A program made the translations under genes and the position numbers. The notes under the pieces were generated by a model, which was given only the letters and a program-made list of their open reading frames with translations, was not told the origin of the DNA and made no database searches. From Shewanella pneumatophori (GTDB lineage: Bacteria > Pseudomonadota > Gammaproteobacteria > Enterobacterales > Shewanellaceae): a stretch of DNA of 64,000 bases. The DNA lies in the NCBI RefSeq assembly GCF_023283895.1, contig NZ_JAKILB010000007.1, forward strand, positions 124,001-188,000, in the 5' to 3' direction. This document shows positions 1-8,559 of the stretch, piece by piece; the stretch's first letter is position 1, and each line of letters starts with the position of its first letter.

Positions 1-25
1 GAGTACTTGATTAAAAGGAATTAAA

Positions 26-661
26 GTGAATCAGCTGCAGTACCGACTAGAACAAGAAACCCTCAAAACTAATCAAGCTATACTGGCTGCGATTGAAAAT
101 AGTCATAGATTTAGTTGGCAAGACTACATCACGTTATTGACCTCTTTGCTCACTATATTTATCGCAATAGTCGTTCCACTTTATTTATTTTTTAGGCAGC
201 GAAAGTTTGAAGTTGAAGTACTTGAGAAGCAAAGGGTTGAATTCCGTAAAGCTGCGGTGATTCGCTTGATGCACCAAACAACTTCTATGGTGACGAGTGT
301 TTGCAAGCCATTGCTGTTTATAGCAAACATTTCTAAAGATTTGACCAATAGTGAACAGCTAGAGATATTAAACAGCAATAATATGCAACTCGTTGAAGAG
401 CTTACTCAGTTTGGCGAACTTGGAGCTGAATTGAGAGTTATCTTTAACGATGATAGTGAGATGGCTGATATTTATCTAGATTTTCAGCAAAAATACAATA
501 GTGCTATAAGTAAGTCGCTGTTAGCATTTAAAGAATGCAAAACTCAAGGAAGCGAGCCCTTTTGGCAGGATAAATATGACTTTAATGAGCAGTTATCTAT
601 AGTTAGAACTTCTGGTGAAGCAATAGTATCGATCCTGCAGAAGAGATTTAAAGAAATATAA
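26..661 (+). CDS. hypothetical membrane-anchored protein
   Basis: I do not recognise this 211-residue protein. It has one clear hydrophobic segment at about residues 35-57, preceded by a short polar N-terminus and followed by a basic FRQRK stretch, so most of the protein should lie in the cytoplasm behind a single membrane anchor. The remainder is charged and mostly helical in character. The start is GTG with an AAGGAA ribosome site five bases upstream; no ATG start further in is better placed. It stands alone, with nothing recognisable downstream for nearly 600 bases. Function unknown. Confidence 0.6.
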   Translation: MNQLQYRLEQETLKTNQAILAAIENSHRFSWQDYITLLTSLLTIFIAIVVPLYLFFRQRKFEVEVLEKQRVEFRKAAVIRLMHQTTSMVTSVCKPLLFIANISKDLTNSEQLEILNSNNMQLVEELTQFGELGAELRVIFNDDSEMADIYLDFQQKYNSAISKSLLAFKECKTQGSEPFWQDKYDFNEQLSIVRTSGEAIVSILQKRFKEI

Positions 662-1243
662 TGAATAGTCTGAATATACTCAAAAACCGTGAAAAGTGGA
701 GCTCCTGACTTAAAGCTCCTGCTGTCTAATACTGCATTTTAGGCAGTTCAAGGTGTAGGTATCTTGTTTTTTGAACTCTTGTATTTTTGCTGCATAGTGA
801 CAGGTTTGTTTCATCGGTGTTTTTTTAGTGCATTGGTTACAATGTAGTATCTATCTCTTAAGAGAGTTAGGTCGCCAAATTTTGATTTGTAATTTTTGAT
901 TGTAATCGATATTTATGGCTTGAATTTGTTCACCCCCAGCGGTAATGCTGTCTCTCACAAGAAATGCTATCACCTTTCAATCATCGAATATATGGGAGAT
1001 TCCGGTTAGTCGGTTAATTCCACTATTTATTTATCGATATATTCATCTGTAGTTAGATGTATATTTATTGGATAGTTCTGATAAAAGCTGTAATTCGTTT
1101 TAAATCATGATTTCTTCATTCTAGTATTGATGATTTACTTTGTTGTTATTAATATGTTGCCACTATTCTGTTTCTATTTATGTTGTTTTAAACGGATGTT
1201 CAAAGGGAATGCAATTGATTTAATTGATAAAAAAGGATGGAAA
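662..1243. other. gene-free AT-rich stretch
   Basis: No convincing gene. A short inverted repeat (GGAGCT/AGCTCC, about 699-720) lies just after the first gene but lacks a T-run. A second one, AGTTCAA/TTGAACT, follows at about 746-778. The last 100 bases are very AT-rich and probably hold the promoter of the lipoprotein gene that starts at 1244. Confidence 0.4.
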
Positions 1244-1993
1244 ATGATTAAGAAAGTAATAACAACAGCTTTATTTGCAGCTACTTTAACTGCTTGTAAA
1301 TCAACGCCACCTGCTGATGTGTCGTTAATGGATACACCTAGTGTACGTTATAAGTTGCCATTAGATAGAGCTATTGATATTCGCTTTAATACCTACAATA
1401 GATGTGTTAATTCTGGTAGCAGTGGTTGTGGTAAATACGACAACATTAAACTTGCTCAGGGAAAAGATTCTATTCTTGTTGAAAGAAGAGTACATAATGG
1501 AATTGCAGGTTCGGGGGCCGTCTTTTCTATAGATAAAAAAACAGAACGCACAGAAAAAGCCACGATTGTTACATATCAACCAGTGAAAATGTCCTCATAT
1601 CATGAAGGTCTTTTGTTTTCATTTGGTATTCCAAAACTTGATATCACAAATTACTTATCACAATCTCAGTTTAAAACTAAATTTGAAGTTGATTCTGATT
1701 ATTCTTCTCAGTCGGTAAAAGCAAATTTTGACAGGTTGATGCAGAAAGCAAGTAGGGATTTTCGTATTTATGAAGAAAATACGAACTCCAAGTTAGATTT
1801 AGAAGATTATTATATGGTTGATCTTGATGGTGCCCAAGTAGTTATGCTAATTGAAACCTTTCCCTATCGAGATGGGTCTAAGGTGGTTGTAAATGCTGTT
1901 GTTCAATCAAAAGAAACAGGTTCGGGCTTAGTGGATGTTTCTGCTATTTTGAAAAGCGTAGAGGAAAAGGTTTCACAAGTAGTAAAATCATAG
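1244..1993 (+). CDS. putative lipoprotein, function unknown
   Basis: A 249-residue protein with a lipoprotein signal: MIKK start, hydrophobic core, then the lipobox LTAC with the acylated Cys at about residue 17, followed by KSTPPAD. It should be anchored to the inner or outer membrane on the periplasmic side. The open frame extends upstream to 1127, but the ATG at 1244 has an AAAGGATGG ribosome site directly before it and gives the signal peptide, so I use it. Two further cysteines near residues 50-60 could form a disulphide. I see no known domain. Codon use is AT-rich compared with the metabolic genes further right, which may indicate an accessory gene. Confidence 0.7.
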   Translation: MIKKVITTALFAATLTACKSTPPADVSLMDTPSVRYKLPLDRAIDIRFNTYNRCVNSGSSGCGKYDNIKLAQGKDSILVERRVHNGIAGSGAVFSIDKKTERTEKATIVTYQPVKMSSYHEGLLFSFGIPKLDITNYLSQSQFKTKFEVDSDYSSQSVKANFDRLMQKASRDFRIYEENTNSKLDLEDYYMVDLDGAQVVMLIETFPYRDGSKVVVNAVVQSKETGSGLVDVSAILKSVEEKVSQVVKS

Positions 1994-2048
1994 TTTTGTG
2001 AAATTGTTAAATTTCATAGACACCCATTATTAATGGTATATTTACAGC

Positions 2049-2085
2049 CCTCTTACTAAGCTTTAGCTAATGCTTAAGTAGGAGG
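2049..2085 (+). promoter_or_regulatory. hairpin enclosing the transposase ribosome binding site
   Basis: CCTCTTACTAAGC (2049-2061) can pair with GCTTAAGTAGGAGG (2072-2085), with one substitution and one bulge. The GGAGG that should serve as ribosome site for the ATG at 2091 lies inside the 3' arm. Sequestration of the ribosome site by a 5' hairpin is known for IS200 tnpA; applying it here is inference. Confidence 0.5.
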
Positions 2086-2090
2086 TTGTT

Positions 2091-3062
2091 ATGCCCCGCC
2101 CTAGAAGTACACTCATTAGCTTGGAAGACACGCCTTATTACCACTGTTGTAGCCGTGTGGTTCGGCGTGCTTTCTTATGTGGTGACGATAAATATACTGG
2201 TAAGAATTATGACCACCGCCGAGGTTGGGTTGAGGCTCAGTTACTTAAGTTAGCAGAGGTGTTTGCGATAGATGTCGCAGCCTATGCTGTGATGAGTAAC
2301 CATCTACATGTAGTGCTTTATATTGACCTTGAAACGGTGAACAGTTGGTCAGATAGAGAGGTCGTTGAGCAGTGGCACAAACTGTTTAATGGTACTGATT
2401 TAACGCAGAAGTTTGCTAAAGGTGATGTAATAGATGAGTGCATGGTGGCTGCACTAAAGCACCTTATTGCGACATATCGTTCACGCCTGAGTGATATCAG
2501 CTGGTTTATGCGCTGCCTAAATGAGCCTATCGCTAGGCAAGCCAATTTCGAAGACAATTGCACAGGACATTTCTGGGAAGGGCGCTTTAAGAGCCAAGCC
2601 TTATTGGATGAAGCTGCAGTGCTGACTTGTATGGCGTATGTTGAACTTAATCCTATTCGCGCCAAGATGGCGAAGACCCCGGAAAAGTCTGATTTCACCA
2701 GCTTACAGCTTCGAGTGAACGCAGCCCTAAAAGGGAAGCAACCCACTAAGTTATTACCGTTTATTGGTAATGAGACAAAGCATCAACCAAAAGGCATTAA
2801 TTTCTCGTTGCAAGATTACTTAACGCTTGTAGATGAGACTGGCCGAATCATTCGTGATGATAAACGAGGCTCTATTTCTCCTAGTGCTGAAAGGATACTG
2901 AATAGGCTTAATATTCCTAGTGAGAATTGGCTTAAGTTGACTACGGATTTTGGCAAGTTGTTTCATGGCCCCGTTGGGTCATTGCAAGAATTAACCGATT
3001 ACTGTGAGCATTTAGAGAAACGACGAAGGCATTTCGCCAGCAGTTGTCAGCATCTCGGATAA
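2091..3062 (+). mobile_element. REP-associated (RAYT/IS200-like) Y1 transposase
   Basis: A 323-residue protein of the Y1 HUH transposase superfamily, RAYT branch. Visible marks are the N-terminal MPRPR and YYHCCSRVVRR segment, the HUH metal-binding motif as SNHLHVV at about residues 63-71, and the conserved GHFWEGRFKSQ and AYVELNPIRAKM segments at about residues 156-190. RAYTs are usually single-copy, chromosomal and linked to REP palindromes rather than forming classic insertion sequences; they cleave single-stranded DNA. No canonical REP palindromes are obvious in the flanks. GGAGG precedes the ATG by five bases but lies within a hairpin. The reading frame looks intact. Confidence 0.85.
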
Positions 3063-3373
3063 CCAACACTGTTAAAGCCCATCAACGAATACTATTCATA
3101 GCCACATCGTCTATGCAGACTTCTTTCGTCTAAATCTTACCATTTCCCCCTCGAACCATGGGTTTTATAGCTTCATCGCTATTTTTATCTTTTCGGTATA
3201 GAAAAAGTGAATGCTGATTACTACTAATAAGTCGCACTTATTAAGATATGTTGATAAGTTCTTGATTATCTATGGGTGGCTAAACTTTAGTTTTAGCTTT
3301 CTAGGAGGGAGATTCACTGAATCACTCTTAATTAAATCTCTATTAAGGTTATGGTGTTCAATAGCACTTTGCT

Positions 3374-3400
3374 AAAAAAGGCTGCTTGTTAAAGCAACCC
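3374..3400 (-). terminator. Rho-independent terminator, minus strand
   Basis: On the minus strand GGTTGCTT pairs with AAGCAGCC around a four-base loop (one mismatch) and is followed by six Ts. It lies only about 20 bases past the candidate tiny ORFs and about 350 bases past the Imm11-like pair. Confidence 0.6.
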
Positions 3401-3420
3401 TGCATAAGCAATATTAAGTG

Positions 3421-3487
3421 CTAAGCCGCCATTCTAAATGGGTTAGCCATACAATAAACGTCTTATTAGCTCTAGCAAGTAGATCAT
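3421..3487 (-). CDS. candidate tiny ORF(s) with strong ribosome site
   Basis: Reading the minus strand, AAGGAG is followed eight bases later by ATG at 3487, which opens a 14-codon ORF (MIYLLELIRRLLYG, stop at 3443). A second ATG at 3450 overlaps that stop and encodes nine residues (MANPFRMAA, stop at 3421). A terminator follows at once. Upstream on the same strand are TTGAAA and TATTCT elements with an unusually wide spacing of about 19. The arrangement of promoter-like elements, ideal ribosome site, short ORF and terminator fits a small membrane peptide, a leader peptide or an sRNA. Not recognised as any known family. Confidence 0.35.
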
Positions 3488-3753
3488 AATGAATTCTCCT
3501 TAGTTATTGGTGATTCTTTATGTTTGTGCAAAATAGAATACGCGTTAATTTTGCTGCTTTTTCAACCTAACCAAATCTGAAGGAATTTTCAAATATGCAG
3601 AGCCTAAGCAACAAAGCACAAGTAGAGCCGGAGTAAATAGGCTCTAAATCTTATCTAATCGCAATGACACCAATATCTGCCAAAGGTCTTTGTCTGCTAA
3701 CCAATGCTCAGGTAGTTCATCGATAATCTATTAGTTAAATGCAATATACATAG

Positions 3754-4314
3754 CTAACCGGCCCAAGCTTGGTTAAAGTTTTCAATCGCTACAAACTCGA
3801 TGCCCGTTGGTGAGTGGCGCATGATCTGATCGACAATATCTTTATGAAAAAACGTATGAAAACCCCAAGCGCTATCGCGAAACATCTGTCTTTTGTATAG
3901 CGGGATCTGCGCCAGCTTGTCGGTATCGATAACCAGTGTTTTCATGCCACTAATGTAGCCACGTTTAAAGCGTTTAAATACGCTCTGCTCATGGCAAATT
4001 ACATCGATTTCATGGGCGAGTTGCAGCATCATGAAATCGTGTTCGCCTTGATCGAATAACTTGAGTGGGATCCAGTTGCTGCCATATAGCGGCTCAAGTG
4101 CTAGCGAATCAAACAAGCGTTGAGATATCGCAAATTCTGGCTCAAGTAGAATATCGGCAATTGCGTACTCTTGTTCTGGTTTATGAGTGGCTATAACGGG
4201 CACTGGCGCACTTGGATAGGTAAATCGAGTGCTAAATGCCGCCTCTTCAAACTCTTCTGCGACTTCATAGATTGGTGTCGGCTGGTTCTCTCTTATAAAA
4301 AAGTAATCACTCAT
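3754..4314 (-). CDS. Imm11-like orphan immunity protein (copy 2)
   Basis: A 186-residue protein resembling the Imm11 (DUF1629) family, predicted immunity proteins of polymorphic toxin systems. Family-like features are an N-terminal SDYFF segment, the FAISQRLFDSL segment at about residues 67-77, a FMMLQ strand, and a C-terminal half ending in a GIEFVAIENF segment. It is a paralogue of the next gene upstream (4325-4897), with the same length and segment order. I use the ATG at 4314, ten bases after the upstream stop, with GGAGG 14 bases before it; an in-frame TTG at 4335 would overlap the upstream gene. No toxin gene lies beside it. The function is inferred from family resemblance only. Confidence 0.6.
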   Translation of the reverse strand: MSDYFFIRENQPTPIYEVAEEFEEAAFSTRFTYPSAPVPVIATHKPEQEYAIADILLEPEFAISQRLFDSLALEPLYGSNWIPLKLFDQGEHDFMMLQLAHEIDVICHEQSVFKRFKRGYISGMKTLVIDTDKLAQIPLYKRQMFRDSAWGFHTFFHKDIVDQIMRHSPTGIEFVAIENFNQAWAG

Positions 4315-4324
4315 GTTGTTAGCT

Positions 4325-4897
4325 TTAGCCTCCAAAATCTGAATAGCCTTCAGCTGGAATAAACTCCACGCCAGTTAACTTGAGCTTAGTCAGTTGCTCG
4401 ACCACTGATTTGTGAAAAAACACCTGCTTGTACCAAGCGGGATCAATAAATATCAGCCGTTGTGCTAACTCGACTTGTTGTAATGCTTTCTGGTCGATGT
4501 GTAGCCGACGAATACCGCTAATCATCTCATCGCCGTCGTCGTCCTTGCGGTAGCGCTTGATATCGCTATTGACTCTATCTATTGCTTTTAGGTGATTGGC
4601 AACTTGTAGCATGACGAACTCATGATTGCCGTTGTGGACTAAATCAATATCTACCCAGTTAGTACCTGCAATAGCTTGCAGGTCGAGCGTGTTAAAAATG
4701 CTTTTGCGTAGCGAAAATGCTGGCATTTCAAATACGTCAGGTACGCTGCAGCCCTCTTCAGAATCATATTGGATGACTAAAGGTACCGGCGCTGCGGGAA
4801 AAGTAAATGAGTCGACAGGTACCGCATCGATATATTCATCAGCAAAAACATAACAGGCGATACCGACATTTTCTCTAGCAAAGAAGTATTCGCTCAA
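4325..4897 (-). CDS. Imm11-like orphan immunity protein (copy 1)
   Basis: First gene of a two-gene minus-strand unit and a paralogue of the protein at 3754-4314. The two share an SEYFF/SDYFF start, FTFPAAPVPLV/FTYPSAPVPVI, GTNW/GSNW, NHEFVMLQ/EHDFMMLQ, and a closing TGVEF/TGIEF. These are the segments expected of an Imm11-like fold. The open frame begins with ATG at 4909, which lacks a ribosome site; TTG at 4897 has GGAG six bases upstream and aligns with the start of the paralogue, so I prefer it. No secreted toxin or T6SS gene is in the window. The pair probably arose by tandem duplication. Confidence 0.6.
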   Translation of the reverse strand: MSEYFFARENVGIACYVFADEYIDAVPVDSFTFPAAPVPLVIQYDSEEGCSVPDVFEMPAFSLRKSIFNTLDLQAIAGTNWVDIDLVHNGNHEFVMLQVANHLKAIDRVNSDIKRYRKDDDGDEMISGIRRLHIDQKALQQVELAQRLIFIDPAWYKQVFFHKSVVEQLTKLKLTGVEFIPAEGYSDFGG

Positions 4898-5024
4898 GAC
4901 TAACTCCATGTTTTTAATAATTTAAGCGGCTATGACTTTTGGGAGGTTATCTTACTACGCAACTAGCTCGATCTAAATAAATCTCTCAACTCTGCTGTTT
5001 TAGGCTGTAGTTTGCTTGCGAACA

Positions 5025-5057
5025 TAAAAAATCCCTACTTATTGCTAAGTAGGGATT
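5025..5057 (-). terminator. strong Rho-independent terminator
   Basis: A perfect 12-base-pair stem, AATCCCTACTTA / TAAGTAGGGATT, with a four-base loop. On the minus strand it is followed by a T-run, ending transcription from the nucleotidase gene that stops at 5113. Confidence 0.9.
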
Positions 5058-5112
5058 GTTGTTTACGCTGTAAACTTACTCAGTTTAAGCGCTTTGCCTC
5101 ATTGAGTTTGAG

Positions 5113-7263
5113 TTACTTAGCTTTAGCCGCGCAGTTAAACTCGCCGCTGTAGTCAAAGTTAAAGTGGAACTTAGTAAAGCCTTTAGTGCCAGCTTTAGTC
5201 TCTTCTACTTTCTCAGTTGAAAGGCCTGTGATGCCGTTGTCTACACAGCGGAATGCTTCATCTAAAGTTGCTGATGCAAACCAAACGCTATCAGTGGTTG
5301 GCGCGACTAGCTTGAACACTTCCGCATTCGGGAATGCTAATGATGCATCACCTTGGTGGTCAGCTAGCGAGTCTTCTAAGTAGTACTGCACTAATTCACG
5401 GTTGTTGAATGCGGCTTCTTCTTTAACAAGCACTGCTTTATCAACACCTGGCATTTTCACGTTAGATGCACGGTAGTTGTTAGTGATCACGTAGATTTCT
5501 GCGTCATCAGCAATTTCAACGCCGTTATAAGTTAGGCTGTCAATCTGCTCGTTAGTCGTTGTTTCATATTCAAAGCCATTAATGTTGATGTACTTTGACT
5601 CTTTTTCAACGTTAACTGTGTACTTAAGTAAACCTTCACCAGCTTGGTTGAAGCCACCGAAGAATACGTCAAAGTTGTAGCCTGGGAATGATTCATTTAG
5701 GAAGCGTTCATCGGTTGCTAACGGTAGGCTGTTGTACGCGTTTGAGTTAACCCATTCGATCCAGTTCTTCATATCTGAACCAGTCATTTTTAATACCGCT
5801 GGGGTGTTGTTATCAAATACATAGATATCAGCAACAGAGGCGTTAGTTAACTCACCTTCTTGAATGTTGGTGAAGTCTTGTGGACCGTTACGACCAGACT
5901 TGAACGGTGCTGAAACTGACAAGAAGATAGCGTCTTCAGCGGCGTCTTTAAATTCACCCGCCTCTTTCCACTTCATTAACTGATGCAGCTGTGCTTCGTT
6001 AACCACTTGGATAGATAGATCCGGTACCACTTGTGGGAAGAAACTGTTCATGTTCACATCGATTGCAGCAATAGGTGTAGACATGTAATCAATCGTGCCT
6101 TGGTGCTCATCGGCCACTAAGTCTTCGATGATTTTGTCAGAGCTATTTGGTACGAGTGAGCGTAGCTCTGAAGTTGATTTGGTATGATCAACGCTCCAGC
6201 TTTCGCCGTTATCTTTAGTTGTTAGTGTTAGGTCAATCACACCTAGCTTAGCGCCCCAGAAACCAGGCATAACGGCAGGGATACCATTGATTAAACCAAG
6301 CTCTGCATCAACACCTTCGATTTCGCCGTATTCACCTGTGGTATTTGGGAATTCACGGTGATCGTGACCAAACATGATGGCATCGATGTCATCAACATAG
6401 GCAAGGTGTAATGTAGCGTTTTCGGCAAACTCATTGTCATTGTCGTTTAGACCTGAGTGAGGAATAGCCACAATAATATCTGCGCCTTTAGCTTTCATCT
6501 TAGGCACATAGTATTCAGCTGTTTTCTTAATGTCAGATACCATCACATTACATTTTAGTAATGATGCATCCCAGCCCATAATGTTTGGTGGAGTAAAGCC
6601 GATAACACCCACTTTAACGATATAAGATTCACCGTTGCTGCTCTTAAATTCACGATCTAAGATCACGTATGGATTATATTTATGTTCCGCTGTTTCATAG
6701 AACTCTTCAGTAATGCGCACTTCACACTCTTCTGCTGCATTGCTTACTTTTTCTAGCGAGTCATCCACTTTCCATACGTTAGCGCTTACATATGGGAAGT
6801 CAGAGCCTTTTAGTGATTCATCTAGGTAATCTAGGCCATAGTTAAACTCATGGTTACCTAAGTTCGCCGCGTCGTACTGCAATTCGTTCATTGCTTTATA
6901 AACAGGGTGAGTATTGTCTTTAACGTGCTCAGTACCCAGTGACGCCATATAGTCGCCCATTGGACTACCTTGGATTAAGTCACCGTTATCAAACAGCATG
7001 CTGTTTTCTACTTCGTCACGAGTCGCAGCGATAACCAATGATGTACGTGCTAAGCCCCATTCAGGTAATGTTGTTTCATTAACTTCTTGGCTAACAAAGT
7101 AGTTGTATGGCATCACGTTGGTGTGGATATCAGTGGTTTCCATTAGACGTACGCTAATAGTACTGTCGTTGACATTGTTGTTATCGTCATCAGAACTATT
7201 ACAACCTACCAATGCTGCAGCAATGCTTGAAACAAGCAGAAGCTTTTTAGTACTCAATTTCAT
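5113..7263 (-). CDS. periplasmic 2',3'-cyclic-nucleotide phosphodiesterase / 3'-nucleotidase-like lipoprotein
   Basis: A 716-residue 5'-nucleotidase/CpdB superfamily protein that should hydrolyse nucleotides or cyclic nucleotides outside the inner membrane. A lipoprotein signal ends in LVGC, followed by an Asp/Asn-rich linker. The calcineurin-like metal site is visible: TTDIH near residue 43, GDLIQGS near 95, GNHEFNYG near 140, IPHSG near 263 and GHDHREF near 300. The C-terminal nucleotidase domain (about 380-650) carries a YRASN segment like the substrate-binding part of CpdB proteins. I use the ATG at 7263, with GGGAGT seven bases upstream; the frame extends six codons further. A strong terminator follows. 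Closer to CpdB than to UshA by the YRASN segment, but the exact substrate is uncertain. Confidence 0.85.
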   Translation of the reverse strand: MKLSTKKLLLVSSIAAALVGCNSSDDDNNNVNDSTISVRLMETTDIHTNVMPYNYFVSQEVNETTLPEWGLARTSLVIAATRDEVENSMLFDNGDLIQGSPMGDYMASLGTEHVKDNTHPVYKAMNELQYDAANLGNHEFNYGLDYLDESLKGSDFPYVSANVWKVDDSLEKVSNAAEECEVRITEEFYETAEHKYNPYVILDREFKSSNGESYIVKVGVIGFTPPNIMGWDASLLKCNVMVSDIKKTAEYYVPKMKAKGADIIVAIPHSGLNDNDNEFAENATLHLAYVDDIDAIMFGHDHREFPNTTGEYGEIEGVDAELGLINGIPAVMPGFWGAKLGVIDLTLTTKDNGESWSVDHTKSTSELRSLVPNSSDKIIEDLVADEHQGTIDYMSTPIAAIDVNMNSFFPQVVPDLSIQVVNEAQLHQLMKWKEAGEFKDAAEDAIFLSVSAPFKSGRNGPQDFTNIQEGELTNASVADIYVFDNNTPAVLKMTGSDMKNWIEWVNSNAYNSLPLATDERFLNESFPGYNFDVFFGGFNQAGEGLLKYTVNVEKESKYININGFEYETTTNEQIDSLTYNGVEIADDAEIYVITNNYRASNVKMPGVDKAVLVKEEAAFNNRELVQYYLEDSLADHQGDASLAFPNAEVFKLVAPTTDSVWFASATLDEAFRCVDNGITGLSTEKVEETKAGTKGFTKFHFNFDYSGEFNCAAKAK

Positions 7264-7290
7264 ATTTACTCCCATAATCATTTTTTATTT

Positions 7291-7405
7291 TTAATTAAAA
7301 TTAATACCAGCACTTAAGGTTTTATAGGGGACTTAAGTGATGTCGGAAATATTGCTAGTTGTTCTTGATACTATTAAATTCGCGGCTAAATTAATTAAAA
7401 TTAAT
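7291..7405. repeat. direct repeat pair and inverted repeat upstream of the nucleotidase gene
   Basis: The 15-mer TTAATTAAAATTAAT occurs at 7291-7305 and again at 7391-7405, exactly 100 bases apart. Between them CACTTAAG (7311-7318) and CTTAAGTG (7332-7339) form a perfect inverted repeat. All lie in the probable promoter or leader of the minus-strand gene starting at 7263. No regulator is identified. Confidence 0.5.
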
Positions 7406-8559
7406 GAGGAAGTAAAGTGAACAATATATGTCAGTTGGAAACTGTTAATAATACTTTTTAATACTTATGTTGGTGGTCGTAGAGGTTTAAGTAATAAAGT
7501 TAAAAATATACGGTATGTGGAACGATAAAAAACTACCAAAGATAACTCCCCCGCACTTTAATAACCTTGAACTCTGCGATTTAATTACAGGTTAGTAGTT
7601 TTTTTTTGCATTTTTCAGTGATTTTTTGCGGTGTTTGGTAACAGATGTTGCAAATGTTTCAGTGGGTAATTGCTTGGGATTATGTATACAAAAGAATGGG
7701 ATAGTTCTTTGTGTAGAACGCTTTGGGGTGACTTGTGTTTATTTTTATTAAAAACAATATCTTGATTGGATACACTGGTTGTGTTTTTTGCGGGCTGTTG
7801 TAATTTTGAGGATGTTTATATTTCTATGGATTATATTTTGGCCATTAGTTGAATGGCAGGTTTACTCATTATGTACCTTGGATATGCCAAATGATCAAAA
7901 TAATTCAAATCTGATTAAAAAATTAAATTTATTTATGCCTTGTCAAGAATTTGTTTTTGGTAATAATAATTTTGATGAATTGAAATAAGATCTACTTTTT
8001 AACCTTTTTAGTTAAAAATTAAACTAAATGCAACATGGGTAAACTTACTCATTTAAAGGTTTAGCTTATCTAGATGAACATTTGTTGAAAGTCATTAGGT
8101 TGAAATTAAGTTGTTTCGCATATTTTGGTAGGAAGGTTAATTTCTACAGCTAAGCATGCTACGGCGGTTATTGTCGCTTGGCCTGACAGCTCTAGCTAGT
8201 TGCTCATACAGTTATTTTGGCGATTATTTATCGCGTTGCACGTTTAGCGTATATCTCGGTCTAGTGATTATTTATCCTTGTAATACTGCAATGCCAATAA
8301 TCGCATTAAATGCTTGAATTGAATCTTAAACTGAAATAATTCACTAATATCTAATGTTGGCTAATACTTTCATGTTAGTTGTGTTGATTTTATTCCTACT
8401 TTCGTATGTGTTAAAATATCGCCCCTTTTACGGCCTCAACCTTTACAAAGTTGCTATAAGTCTTTGCAATAGCCGAGGAAAACTCACCGACTCAGGGTGA
8501 AATTCACTGCCGAAACTGTAGACGAATTTGATGCTGACGACGAAAAAAGTGAACACTAC
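7406..8559. other. long AT-rich intergenic region
   Basis: More than 1.1 kb between divergent genes. The only sizeable frame (7779-7988, TTG start, 69 codons) has no ribosome site and low-complexity AT-rich codons, and I do not call it. Near 8423-8500 there are short complementary stretches (GGCCTC with GAGG, TCACC with GGTGA) that could fold in the leader of the BCCT gene. No known riboswitch is recognised. Confidence 0.4.

Larger units (their letters stand above)
3063..3753. other. long intergenic region with a possible tiny gene
   Basis: Nearly 700 bases without a standard gene. It holds a weak AT-rich hairpin after the transposase (ATAGC ttcatc GCTAT, about 3168-3183), the minus-strand terminator at 3374-3400, and the candidate tiny ORFs at 3421-3487. 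Confidence 0.4.

Noticed and set aside
3644..3730. 26-codon minus-strand stretch that reads like protein (ELPEHWLADKDLW)
   Set aside because: Two stop codons lie right before it and there is no start; it could be a gene remnant but is too short to support.
7779..7988. 69-codon plus-strand frame in the 1.2-kb gap
   Set aside because: TTG start without a ribosome site, low-complexity AT-rich codons, no family resemblance.
8423..8500. Possible structured leader before the BCCT gene
   Set aside because: Only short stems; does not match any riboswitch consensus I know.
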